A DNA stretch of 48,943 nt from Halieaceae bacterium. Its GTDB lineage: Bacteria; Pseudomonadota; Gammaproteobacteria; Pseudomonadales; Halieaceae. The stretch is taken from contig CACMGJ010000015.1 of NCBI GenBank assembly GCA_902613175.1, positions 1 to 48,943 of the forward strand, in the 5' to 3' direction. The notes under the pieces are model-generated. The model saw only the letters and a program-made list of their open reading frames with translations. It was not told the DNA's origin and searched no databases. Positions 25,644 to 34,297 of the stretch are shown in pieces. The first letter of the stretch is position 1. The number at the start of each line of letters is the position of its first letter. The translations under genes and the position numbers were made by a program.

Positions 25644-25737
25644 TGGCGGAAGAGGTAGGAGTCGAACCCACCAGGCGCTTTGTCAGCACCTCACTGGTTT
25701 TGAAGACCAGGCACCCCACCGGGGACGTCGCTCTTCC
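25644..25737 (-). tRNA. selC: tRNA-Sec (anticodon TCA)
   Basis: A 94-base selenocysteine tRNA with encoded GCCA. On the minus strand: GGAAGAG acceptor arm pairing with CTCTTCC, a 6-bp D-stem CGTCCC/GGGGTG, anticodon stem CTGGT/ACCAG with loop CTTCAAA (TCA reads UGA), a long 7-bp variable arm AGGTGCT/AGCGCCT, and T-stem GTGGG/CCTAC around TTCGACT. It differs from E. coli selC in that the acceptor and T stems appear to total 12 rather than 13 base pairs. It starts six bases after the selB stop, so selA-selB-selC are probably one transcript. Confidence 0.95.
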
Positions 25738-25743
25738 ATCGTT

Positions 25744-27657
25744 TTATAGCTTGAGTCGGCTGCGGATCGCCTTCGGATTAGCGATTGTACGCTCATTACC
25801 CTGTCGCTGCGTGAAGTTAATACTGTCGAAGAACTCGAGGATTTCAATGGCTAGCTTCCGGCCGACGCCAAGCTCATCTTTAAAGTTGGCCACGGTAAAG
25901 TTCTGCTCCGCGGCGAGCGACTCTGTCGTCTCTGCAAAGTCCAATAGAGTAGTGGTCAGCGCGTATCGCGTGGCGTTGATGCGATGTAGAAAACCTCTGT
26001 CAGCGCCGTGCTTTAATGCCAACTTGAGAGAGGTTCCGTCGAGGCGTGCGTCGCGCTGCAGTTCCGATATCACAGGAATGTGGAGTCCTGCTGTCTGTAA
26101 TTGACGCTCTAAACTTGACCAATGTCGCTCATTGCCATCGGGCTTGTTGCGATCCTTGGCATCATGTACCCGTCCATCCGTCACCCCAAGCACGCCAGTT
26201 TTTATAAGGGTTGTCAGCGTTGCCTCGAGCAATGCGCTATCAGAGGCTCTGCCGGCTAGCTTAATGAGCTTTTCCCGTGGGGTGCCTCTGGTATCACTCC
26301 CTTTTGCCTTGGCATCGCTCAACGCGTTGAGCAGCGTCTGCCTTGCATCGGCAATTGCACTTCGAGTCGTGATCCATGTGCTCTGGTTTAGGTCAAACTT
26401 CACAGCTGTGTCCGTAAGCGAGGGGAGAGCCGCACCCACTTTTAAGTTGAAAACACGGACAATATCTGACCAGTTAGTGGTCACGTTATGCGCCAAAAGA
26501 TGTTGAAGGGCAGTGTCTACACTGCCCGTGGCAAGTGCACTAAGCCATGTCAGTCGCCCGGGTTTTGCTTTTCCGTATTGCGGACCGTTGGGGTCTAAAA
26601 TCACACCGCCGCCAAGATGAAACGATTCGGAATCATCTCTGAGCACGAATCGCTCCCCTGAGTAAGCGCTGATTGGCGCATCGAGGATGAGCTGGGCCAT
26701 TGATGTTTGACCGGGAGCCAGGGATGAGATCGAGTTCTCAATAAGGGCTACTTTCGCGCTCGCCCGCCGTGCCCCGATGTATAGTTTGACGGGTAATAGA
26801 TGCTTTAGCGCAGTCGGCGCATCGGATAAGAGTGTTAATTGCACATCAAGCCGTTGCGAGAGCTGATCGAGAGCACGCTCAACAAGGCAATCACCTCGAT
26901 CGATATCGCTGAGCTCAACTTTACCAGCCAAACATAGCGCGACACGCTGACCTGCGGCTGCCGATTTGGCCACTGCATCATTGGCGCGCAGTTCGCGCAC
27001 TCGTACTTCCAGACCTTTGGGTTGAAGGATTAAATGATCGCCAACATTGACGGTGCCCGTGCTTGCGGTCCCTGTAACAACTATACCTGCCCCACTGATA
27101 TGAAAACGGCGATCAATCGAGAGTCTGAAGCCGCACTCCAGCGCTTGATCTCTACCTTTCGGTTGCAGCGATTGAAGATGGGATTTAAGTGGAGCGATGC
27201 CGTCATCCGTGACCGAGGAAACCTGAAATACCTTAACGTCGCTTTCGCAGCGAGCATCTATGAGCTCGCGTGCTTTTTTCGTTACTTCCCTGACCCGCTT
27301 AGACGTGACTGCATCAATCTTTGTGATCACAAGATCAATATCAGTAATCCCGAGAACATTCAGGACATTTAAGTGCTCGCTCGTTTGTGGCATCGGCCCA
27401 TCATCGGCAGCGATAATCACCAGGGCGCGATCGATGCCCGAGACCCCAGAAATCATGGTGTTGATAAAACGATGATGACCGGGCACGTCGATAAAACCGA
27501 TGATTCGGCCGTCGATCGAGGGAAGGTAGGCGTATCCCAAGTTAATGGTCAGTCCGCGCGCTTTCTCTTCAGCGAGCGTGTCGGTATCGACACCAGTGAG
27601 GGCCTTGATTAACGACGTCTTGCCGTGATCAACGTGACCTGCGGTTGCTATGATCAC
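25744..27657 (-). CDS. selB: Selenocysteine-specific elongation factor SelB
   Basis: A 637-residue GTPase that delivers Sec-tRNA-Sec to UGA codons followed by a SECIS hairpin. The GTP-binding motifs are GHVDHGKT (G1), DVPGHHRF (G3) and TKID (G4), and the opening AGHVDHGKTSLIKALTGVDT is typical of SelB. Two EF-Tu-like barrels follow, then a long C-terminal winged-helix region (about residues 370-637) that recognises the SECIS. The length slightly exceeds E. coli SelB (614). It begins with GTG 27657, whose bases overlap the selA stop as GTGA, so translation is coupled. It is required for expression of both selenoproteins in this window. Confidence 0.96.
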   Translation of the reverse strand: MIIATAGHVDHGKTSLIKALTGVDTDTLAEEKARGLTINLGYAYLPSIDGRIIGFIDVPGHHRFINTMISGVSGIDRALVIIAADDGPMPQTSEHLNVLNVLGITDIDLVITKIDAVTSKRVREVTKKARELIDARCESDVKVFQVSSVTDDGIAPLKSHLQSLQPKGRDQALECGFRLSIDRRFHISGAGIVVTGTASTGTVNVGDHLILQPKGLEVRVRELRANDAVAKSAAAGQRVALCLAGKVELSDIDRGDCLVERALDQLSQRLDVQLTLLSDAPTALKHLLPVKLYIGARRASAKVALIENSISSLAPGQTSMAQLILDAPISAYSGERFVLRDDSESFHLGGGVILDPNGPQYGKAKPGRLTWLSALATGSVDTALQHLLAHNVTTNWSDIVRVFNLKVGAALPSLTDTAVKFDLNQSTWITTRSAIADARQTLLNALSDAKAKGSDTRGTPREKLIKLAGRASDSALLEATLTTLIKTGVLGVTDGRVHDAKDRNKPDGNERHWSSLERQLQTAGLHIPVISELQRDARLDGTSLKLALKHGADRGFLHRINATRYALTTTLLDFAETTESLAAEQNFTVANFKDELGVGRKLAIEILEFFDSINFTQRQGNERTIANPKAIRSRLKL

Positions 27658-29054
27658 TGAGTCAGCTCGGAGAGTTGCTCTATGAACGCGTCTTCGTGAA
27701 TCGCTTCAAGACAACGAAGGTCCAATAGCAGCACGCCATTATGGAGCCGCCCGATAACGGGCTTGGGAAGCCGACGTAAATGCGCAGCCAGTTCGCGCAA
27801 GGGCTCATCCTCACCATTGGCTGCGGTGATGGAAAGTGCGGCACTGGGGAGCACTTCAATGGGTAGCGCGCCGCTGCCAATTTGGCTGGAGACTGATGCT
27901 GTGTCGACCCGGTATTGATCACCCAGAAGTGAGCTAACTTTTGGAGCGAGCTTGTTGACCTGATCACGAACACTGTCTTCTGCTCGCGTGAGTAATCTGA
28001 GTGTGGGAAGCCTTGAGACGAGCTCGTCCGGATTGCGGTACAGCTGCAGGGTTGCCTCGAGCGCTGCTAAGGTCACTTTATCTAGTCGCAATGCACGCTT
28101 CAGCGGGTTCTGCTTGATACGCGCGATAAGATCGGCGCGGCCCGCAATAATACCCGCCTGAGGCCCGCCAAGTAATTTATCGCCACTGAAAAGGACCAAA
28201 TCGGCCCCGTCAGCGAGGGTTTGCTGCACTGTGGCTTCGTGAGGTAAGCCGAGCGACTTCAAATCGATGAGATTGCCACAGCCCATATCAACGACGAACG
28301 GTATTCGGTTTGCTTGAGCAAGCGTCGCAAGCTCGGATTCAGGCACCGTATTGGTAAAGCCCTCGATGCGATAGTTACTCGTATGCACGCGCATCAATAG
28401 CGCAGTGTCAGTATCAATGGCGTTCGCGTAGTCCTTAAGGTGCGTTCGATTGGTCGTACCGACCTCATCGAGGCTACAGCCCGAACGTTCCATGATGTCG
28501 GGTACACGAAACGAGCCACCTATCTCGACGAGTTCACCGCGAGAAACAGGCACCTTTTTGCCAAGCGCCAAGGTGTTCAGGGTTAGCAGGACAGCAGCGG
28601 CGTTATTGTTGACCACCGTCGCAGCTTCCGCTCCCGTGAGCTCACAAATCAACGACTCGATATGGCTATCCCGATCCCCTCGTTGACCCTTGTCTAGATC
28701 GAATTCGAGATTGTTGGCACCGCCGGCTACGCGACACATGGCATCGATAGCGGCGTCCGCGAGGTTGGCGCGCCCGAGATTACTGTGAAGAACAATGCCC
28801 GTAAGGTTGAAGACCGGTTTTAAGGCCGGTTGAGACGCGATAGTGAGCCTCTCGCGAATTGTTTGCTGAATGATTGAGAGATCCGATGTCATCGATTCAC
28901 CTGATTGGATCGCGGCTCTCAGTTCCTCAAGGTGCGCGCGCGTAGCGCTTGTCACCGCATCATGGCCCCACAGTGCGACCTCCGACTGCATATGGTCGAG
29001 AATGACACTGACGGAGGGAAGGTCTCTCAGCTGTTGTTGTCCGTTTTTATTCAC
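27654..29054 (-). CDS. selA: Selenocysteine synthase SelA (L-seryl-tRNA(Sec) selenium transferase)
   Basis: A 466-residue PLP enzyme that converts Ser-tRNA-Sec to Sec-tRNA-Sec with selenophosphate. The length fits SelA (about 463 in E. coli). The PLP-bearing Lys is in SGDKLLGGPQAGIIAG, and other family features are FNLTGIVLHSNLGRA, VNNNAAAVLLTLNTLA, and RVHTSNYRIEGFT. The start is GTG 29054, without a strong ribosome binding site, preceded by a small hairpin. It heads the selA-selB-selC operon. No selD is near, so selenophosphate supply depends on a gene elsewhere. Confidence 0.97.
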   Translation of the reverse strand: MNKNGQQQLRDLPSVSVILDHMQSEVALWGHDAVTSATRAHLEELRAAIQSGESMTSDLSIIQQTIRERLTIASQPALKPVFNLTGIVLHSNLGRANLADAAIDAMCRVAGGANNLEFDLDKGQRGDRDSHIESLICELTGAEAATVVNNNAAAVLLTLNTLALGKKVPVSRGELVEIGGSFRVPDIMERSGCSLDEVGTTNRTHLKDYANAIDTDTALLMRVHTSNYRIEGFTNTVPESELATLAQANRIPFVVDMGCGNLIDLKSLGLPHEATVQQTLADGADLVLFSGDKLLGGPQAGIIAGRADLIARIKQNPLKRALRLDKVTLAALEATLQLYRNPDELVSRLPTLRLLTRAEDSVRDQVNKLAPKVSSLLGDQYRVDTASVSSQIGSGALPIEVLPSAALSITAANGEDEPLRELAAHLRRLPKPVIGRLHNGVLLLDLRCLEAIHEDAFIEQLSELTQ

Positions 29055-29073
29055 GCCGGCACTGCTTTAATGT

Positions 29074-29086
29074 CACTGGACCAGTG
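29074..29086 (-). promoter_or_regulatory. Dyad in the selA leader
   Basis: A perfect dyad, CACTGG-A-CCAGTG (plus strand), 20 bases upstream of the selA start. On the transcript it could form a 5-bp stem CACTG/CAGTG with loop GUC. In E. coli a SECIS-like structure upstream of selA is bound by SelB and controls selAB. Whether this small dyad does so is speculative; it could equally be an operator. Confidence 0.35.
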
Positions 29087-29137
29087 TAACGCGTGAATTG
29101 CGATGCGTGCAGTCGATTAGCCCTAGATCGCGGTTTC

Positions 29138-30553
29138 TTAACTCGATTGCAGCCAGTAAACCGATGCGGATACGAGTAGCGCGGGGAAAACCTCGTGGAG
29201 CAGAGCGCTTAGACCCAAGGTGATCCATAGTATCAGCGTGCTCATTCCAAGAATCATTGAAACTAGCGTGGTTTTTGCAGATGCAACACGGCCGTATAGG
29301 CCAAAAACGACCGATGGGAAGAAGCAAACCGCGTAAAGGCTGCCCGAGAAAATGGTGATGCCGACAATATCTCCCGGTGGGTTCAGTGCTATAAAGGCGG
29401 AGATACAGGCGAAGGCGATGACGGCCGCGCGGGACCAGCGCACCTCGTTTTCAATCGTCTTAAACGGCGCAATAATGTTTTTGTAGAGGGTGGATGAGGC
29501 CACCAGAAGCACGCTATCCATTGAGGACATGGCGGCGGATACGATTGATACGATGAGCAGATCGGTTACCCAAAAGGGGAAAATGGCTGGGTCGTTAACG
29601 AGCCGCGGAATAATCAGGTCGGTATCCGTCACGTTCTCGAGAATGAGATGCGCATAAAGGCCAATGGGAAACATACAGGCCAATATTAGCGTCATACCCA
29701 ATACGGCAATCCACATACCACGTTTTACCTCCGCATCGCTCTTGAGGCCATAAAAGCGTGAGAGCTGCCGGGGATCGACAATGAGCTTTAGGGCACCCGA
29801 CAGTGATACACCTAGTAGCACAGCAAACGGCACTGCGCCGTTAAGATCGAAGAGGTGTTCTTTTGCGGGCATATCGGTAAGCTGTTTGACTGATGTGATG
29901 CCACCGGCCGCCTGCGTAACGAAGTAGAAGATTGTCATGGCGCCGATGAGCATAAGCACACCTTGAATGGCGTCCGTCCTAACGACGGAGACGAAGCCGC
30001 CAATGGACGTGTACAACACGACCACGAGTAAGGTGACACCGACGGCTACCTCATAAGGCACACCGAGGAAGATCTGGAACAAATGTCCAGCACCTTTGAA
30101 GATGGCCAAGAGGTACAGGATGCTGGCGAAAACAATTACGAACGCGGACAGCAAAAGCAGAGGGTGCCGCTCGGCATCAGGGGTATCCCCCAGTATCCGC
30201 CCGCGAATGTAATCCGGAATGGTCAGCGCATCCCAAGCGGCGGCAAAGCGTCGCAGCGGCGGTCCAATCCATCGCCAGGACATCCAGGAGAAGATGACGA
30301 GCAGAACGGCCATGGTGAACCACGCTACACCATAGTCGTAGCCTTTGCCCGCATGCCCAATGAAGGTGTTGGTCGAGGCGAATGTCGCGAAGAAAGAGAT
30401 ACCGACAACGGTGCCGCCCAACTGGCGGTTACCTACGTAGTATCCACCAACGCCAGTCGCCGCCTTGTTACCGACATAGGCATTGTAGAACAGTACAGAT
30501 ACATAGATCACGAGGAGTGAGCTTGCGATCCAATGTTCCACAAACCACGACAT
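29138..30553 (-). CDS. Sodium:solute symporter (SSS family), second copy
   Basis: A 471-residue membrane transporter, distinct from the one at 16.4-18.0 kb. It opens with LLVIYVSVLFYNAYVGNKAA and YYVGNRQLGGTVVGISFFAT, typical of the SSS family, and has VSIVSAAMSSMDSVLLVASS (the conserved serine region) and a sodium-site helix around TFIGHAGKGYDYGVAWFTM. The C-terminal end is hydrophobic. The solute is unknown. It sits between a secreted prolyl oligopeptidase gene upstream (28 bases away, same strand) and selA downstream (83 bases), so the peptidase and the transporter probably form one operon for uptake of peptide breakdown products (inference). Confidence 0.9.
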   Translation of the reverse strand: MSWFVEHWIASSLLVIYVSVLFYNAYVGNKAATGVGGYYVGNRQLGGTVVGISFFATFASTNTFIGHAGKGYDYGVAWFTMAVLLVIFSWMSWRWIGPPLRRFAAAWDALTIPDYIRGRILGDTPDAERHPLLLLSAFVIVFASILYLLAIFKGAGHLFQIFLGVPYEVAVGVTLLVVVLYTSIGGFVSVVRTDAIQGVLMLIGAMTIFYFVTQAAGGITSVKQLTDMPAKEHLFDLNGAVPFAVLLGVSLSGALKLIVDPRQLSRFYGLKSDAEVKRGMWIAVLGMTLILACMFPIGLYAHLILENVTDTDLIIPRLVNDPAIFPFWVTDLLIVSIVSAAMSSMDSVLLVASSTLYKNIIAPFKTIENEVRWSRAAVIAFACISAFIALNPPGDIVGITIFSGSLYAVCFFPSVVFGLYGRVASAKTTLVSMILGMSTLILWITLGLSALLHEVFPALLVSASVYWLQSS

Positions 30554-30581
30554 GTCTTAACTAATCTAATGACCCGGCTCG

Positions 30582-32741
30582 TTAAAGCGCGGATTCACTG
30601 CCCTTGATCTTCTCCACACCCATGTTCTTTAGTGTGAAACTGTAGATGTCAGCGTACTGATCAACCAGCTTATCCGTTGGGGTGCCCGCGCCATGTCCAG
30701 CGTCGCTGTCGATACGAATTAAGACTGGCGCATCGCCCGTGTGGTCGTACTGCATCTGAGCTGCAAACTTGTAGGAGTGCGCCGGCACGACGCGGTCGTC
30801 CCGCTCTGCTGTCGTGATCAGCGTCGCCGGATAGCCGGTTCCGAGTTTGGTGTTATGCAGCGGCGAGTAACCCAACAGGTAGCGGAACATTTCCTCACTC
30901 TCTTCAGACGTTCCATAGTCATACGCCCAGCCCGCACCTGCCGTGAAGGTGTGGTAACGCAACATGTCGAGAACCCCGACACCGGGGAGTGACACCTGGA
31001 AAAGATCAGGGCGCTGTGTCGTCACAGCTCCGACCAGCAGACCACCATTGGATCGACCACTGACAGCCAGTTTTTCCTTGCTGGTATAGCCCTCTGCAAT
31101 CAGATACTCAGCCGCCGCGATAAAGTCGTCAAAGACATTTTGCTTTTGCGTTTTGGTGCCCGCGATGTGCCAAGCTTTGCCGTATTCACCACCACCACGA
31201 ATATTGGGTACGGCGTAAATGCCACCCATCTCCAGCCATGCCGCAACGGTGCTGCTAAAACGAGGTCGGATACTGATATCAAAACCGCCGTAGCCATAGA
31301 GAATGGTCGGAGTACTGCCGTCGAGTATGGTGCCCTTGGCGTACGTAATGATCATGGGTACGCGGGTGCCGTCCTTGGATGTGTAGAACACTTGCTCTGT
31401 TTGATAGTCGTTGCCGTCAAATGGTGACCTTGATGCGCGGTACAAGCTGATATTGCCCGACTCAGGGTCAAGGGAGAAAATAGTGGGCGCGATACGGTAA
31501 TTGGTAAAAGTAAAAAAGACTTCCTCTTGCTCTTTTTTGCCACCAAAGCCTGACGCGCTTCCGAGGTCAGGAAGTTCGATATCCCTAATGAGATTACCGT
31601 TGAGGTCGAACTGTTTCACCTGACTGATCGTATCAATCATGTATTCGACGAAGAGGTAGCCGGCGCTCGAGCTGGCGTTGAGTACGTGCTCGCTCTCGGG
31701 GATGACGTCGCGCCAGTCGCTCTCGCCAGCCGCCTGTGGGTCCAACGCAATCACTCGACCTTTAGGTGCATCGCGATTTGTTTCGATCAAAAGATAGTCA
31801 TCGTTACTCTCAAGCAATGAACCGTCTGCTGACTCGTCAGCAAACACGACAATGAGCTCGTCAGAGTCGGACGCTAAATCCTTGATAAATAACTTGTTGC
31901 CCGACGTAGAGTTGGCGGCACTGATTACTAAGTAGCGATCGTCGCCACCCACGGAGGCGCCCACGTAACGATGCTTTTGCTCAACGGTCGCCCCGAAAAT
32001 TGCCTCATCATCACTCTGCGGTGTGCCCAGTGCGTGGAAATACAGCTTGTGCTGATCGGTTTTTGCGGAGAGTTCACTGCCGTCAGGTTTGTCATAGCTT
32101 GAGTAGAAAAAACCCTCATTACCCAGCCAGTTGATGCCGGAGAACTTTACGTCAACCAGCGGTGACTCAATTACATCGCCGGTGGCGACGTCTCTGATCA
32201 CTATCGATCGCCAGTCACTGCCGCCTTCGGAGAGTTGATAGGCTACGAGACTGCCGTCTTCGGAGAAGCTGACGCTCGACATACTGACCGTGCCATCCTC
32301 ACTAAAGGTGTTTGGATCCAAGAACACAGTTTGGCTGCCATCATCCTCAATCTGATATAACACTCGCTGATTCTGGAGGCCCGAGTTGCGGTAGAAATAG
32401 CGTTTGCCACCTTCAATAAAGGGCGCGGTTTCGCGTTCGAAGTTCAGCAGGCGAGCCACGGTGCTTTTGACGTCGTCGCGCAACGAGATAGCGTCAATAT
32501 ACGAGCGGGTCGACGCATTTTGCTGAGCAATCCAGTTAGCGGTATCTCTACTCAGGTCATCTTCCAACCATCGATAGGGGTCAGGTACTTCCAAACCAAA
32601 GTAGGTGTCTACATGGTCACCGCGTGTGGTTGTTGTCAACTTCTTGCCCGGAGCAGTTGCGGAGTCAGTGTTTTCGTTGCCAGGCTGGCCGCAACCGGTG
32701 AGTACGAGCATTGCCGCTGACATTAAAATAGCGTTTCTCAT
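30582..32741 (-). CDS. Prolyl oligopeptidase family (S9A) lipoprotein
   Basis: A 719-residue serine peptidase with a lipoprotein signal (MLVLTGC), so anchored in the cell envelope. The N-terminal beta-propeller starts with FGLEVPDPYRWLEDD, the S9A hallmark. The catalytic domain has SGRSNGGLL (Ser near 560), ERDDRVVP (Asp near 650) and DSDAGHGAG (His near 685), plus IRGGGEYGKAWH. Prolyl oligopeptidases cleave after Pro in short peptides (under about 30 residues). Its stop is 28 bases before the symporter start. No strong ribosome binding site other than a GGAAA-rich leader was noted. It is a solid member of the family. Confidence 0.93.
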   Translation of the reverse strand: MRNAILMSAAMLVLTGCGQPGNENTDSATAPGKKLTTTTRGDHVDTYFGLEVPDPYRWLEDDLSRDTANWIAQQNASTRSYIDAISLRDDVKSTVARLLNFERETAPFIEGGKRYFYRNSGLQNQRVLYQIEDDGSQTVFLDPNTFSEDGTVSMSSVSFSEDGSLVAYQLSEGGSDWRSIVIRDVATGDVIESPLVDVKFSGINWLGNEGFFYSSYDKPDGSELSAKTDQHKLYFHALGTPQSDDEAIFGATVEQKHRYVGASVGGDDRYLVISAANSTSGNKLFIKDLASDSDELIVVFADESADGSLLESNDDYLLIETNRDAPKGRVIALDPQAAGESDWRDVIPESEHVLNASSSAGYLFVEYMIDTISQVKQFDLNGNLIRDIELPDLGSASGFGGKKEQEEVFFTFTNYRIAPTIFSLDPESGNISLYRASRSPFDGNDYQTEQVFYTSKDGTRVPMIITYAKGTILDGSTPTILYGYGGFDISIRPRFSSTVAAWLEMGGIYAVPNIRGGGEYGKAWHIAGTKTQKQNVFDDFIAAAEYLIAEGYTSKEKLAVSGRSNGGLLVGAVTTQRPDLFQVSLPGVGVLDMLRYHTFTAGAGWAYDYGTSEESEEMFRYLLGYSPLHNTKLGTGYPATLITTAERDDRVVPAHSYKFAAQMQYDHTGDAPVLIRIDSDAGHGAGTPTDKLVDQYADIYSFTLKNMGVEKIKGSESAL

Positions 32742-32800
32742 TATTTTCCTCGCGCGTTTTCGATGAAGCGTTATTGATTTTAGCTGGATTACCTAATTGA

Positions 32801-33220
32801 TTATTCGAAGCGGACAGCAGTCTCTGAAGCCGACTGATCAGTGATAACTTGGTTGGACAAACAGCGCTCCTGCGCTTCGCTGATGACAGCGATACCCATT
32901 CCTGTAAGTAGGCTCGCTTTTGTGGCCCTATTGGGTGCCAAGCGATAGATCTCACGCGCCTCTGCGTTATGCCACAGCCACAGCATCGCGAGTTCCTCGT
33001 TACTTGTGTTTTCCCAAACAGTCATGACTTCATCGCCCGTACGCTTGTCAGAGCGTATTAACCCGCTACTACAGGTGTCGATCAGGCCAACCGGCAGCTC
33101 GTAGTGTGGGAAATGATTGGTGTTTCGGAGGGTAACTGTGTTCATAGTGCTGAGCGTATTGCAGCCAGCCATGAAAGCAATACTTAGACTCGTCAGACGT
33201 AGTCGCGGAAAGCATGCCAC
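32801..33220 (-). CDS. Small lipoprotein, unknown function
   Basis: A 139-residue protein starting at GTG 33220. A signal-type N-terminus (LRLTSLSIAFMAGC) ends at a lipobox-like Cys (Cys 20), so the mature protein is probably lipidated. The body has VWENTSNEELAMLWLWHNAE and ATKASLLTGMGIAVISEAQE. No family was recognised. Only three bases separate it from the upstream regulator-methyltransferase gene, so they form an operon; the lipoprotein may be under that regulator. The start codon is uncertain (no good ribosome binding site visible). Confidence 0.62.
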   Translation of the reverse strand: MACFPRLRLTSLSIAFMAGCNTLSTMNTVTLRNTNHFPHYELPVGLIDTCSSGLIRSDKRTGDEVMTVWENTSNEELAMLWLWHNAEAREIYRLAPNRATKASLLTGMGIAVISEAQERCLSNQVITDQSASETAVRFE

Positions 33221-33223
33221 GAA

Positions 33224-34153
33224 TTAACTGGTCTTGCTGGCGAGAATGAGGCTGATGTCCAAGGACTCTCCGGGAATTTTATCGATCTGCTCGATGTTGA
33301 GATCCTCGCTCATGAGCCAGCCCATAATCGATTTCATATCGACACTCACCGGCACCGGCTGTGAATCGGGATCTTCATGTTGTGTGAAGGCAACAACCAA
33401 TAGTTTCCCGCCGCGTTTGAGTACGCGTGTTGCCTCCTCAAACAAGGCTTTGGGGTCGTCAGCAAAATAAAGCACTTGATCAATGGTAACGGTGTCGAAG
33501 CTGTTGGCTGCGAACCGCATTTGATACATATCCTCTTGCCGCACAGACAAGTGCGTCAGTCCCGCCGTTTCTATCGTATCTCTGGCGACAATCACCATCT
33601 TTTTAGAGAGATCGACACCGAAGCCGCTATCAGCTAGCGGTCCGACCAGTCGTAACATCCGACCAGTACCGGTAGCAATATCCAGTAGGTGTCCGACGGA
33701 GTGGCCGGACAGTAATTGGCTAACGTGCGACTTAAATGTGGCCTCGTCGCCGTGATATCCGTGGAGCTCTAGCCACTCGGGAACTTCGTCCTCAACGTAG
33801 GTCTCCGCAAGCTGCGCACGGGCATCGCGAATGACCGCAAGTCGCCGGCTATCCTCGGCTAAGGTGCTGTCCGCCGTATCCAGACTGGCCAGCAGTGTGT
33901 TGAGAATTGTTTGATGGGGCTGCTGGCGATTGGAGCGATAAAAAATGAAGTGTTGCTCTCGAAAGCTCTCAAGAAGTCCCGCATCTTGCAAGATTTTCAG
34001 GTGACGCGATGTGCGAGGCTGGCTGTAGCCCGTGATCCTGACAAGGTCAGATACGGTGAGTTCACCTTGGCTGCACAATGACATGAGGCGGAACCGGCTA
34101 GGATCAGCCATCGCTTTTAAGCATTGTGATAAAGCATCGACGTTCATGAGCAT
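33224..34153 (-). CDS. ArsR-family regulator fused to SAM-dependent methyltransferase
   Basis: A 309-residue fusion. Residues about 5-85 form a winged helix of ArsR type (ADPSRFRLMSLCSQGELTVS, then YSQPRTSRHLKILQDAGLLE). Residues about 120-300 are a class I methyltransferase with LLDIATGTGRMLRLV (SAM-binding motif I) and FGVDLSKKM, DTVTIDQVLYF, RVLKRGGKLLVV. Fusions of this type are known in proteobacteria, often linked to methionine or SAM metabolism, though no met genes are near. It probably binds its own promoter; a 16-bp perfect palindrome overlaps the start codon. The start is ATG 34153 or ATG 34147. Confidence 0.88.
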   Translation of the reverse strand: MLMNVDALSQCLKAMADPSRFRLMSLCSQGELTVSDLVRITGYSQPRTSRHLKILQDAGLLESFREQHFIFYRSNRQQPHQTILNTLLASLDTADSTLAEDSRRLAVIRDARAQLAETYVEDEVPEWLELHGYHGDEATFKSHVSQLLSGHSVGHLLDIATGTGRMLRLVGPLADSGFGVDLSKKMVIVARDTIETAGLTHLSVRQEDMYQMRFAANSFDTVTIDQVLYFADDPKALFEEATRVLKRGGKLLVVAFTQHEDPDSQPVPVSVDMKSIMGWLMSEDLNIEQIDKIPGESLDISLILASKTS

Positions 34154-34167
34154 AAAGATATCTTTAT
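34152..34167. promoter_or_regulatory. 16-bp perfect palindrome at the ArsR-methyltransferase start
   Basis: ATAAAGATATCTTTAT, a perfect dyad that overlaps the ATG of the gene, followed by a second overlapping dyad GATAT-CTTT-ATATC. ArsR proteins bind AT-rich inverted repeats, so this is a good candidate self-operator. It could also control the divergent glutathione transferase gene at 34298. Confidence 0.6.
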
Positions 34168-34297
34168 ATCTAAAAAATAAATACGGCTTTCACAGATTTT
34201 TAATGTGACAAACGCTACGCTGTTGAGATCTGGCAGTAGATACGAGGCGTGCCGCGCGCTCGATAAACCAAAAATAACCATCGATAAGGGGTTTCAC

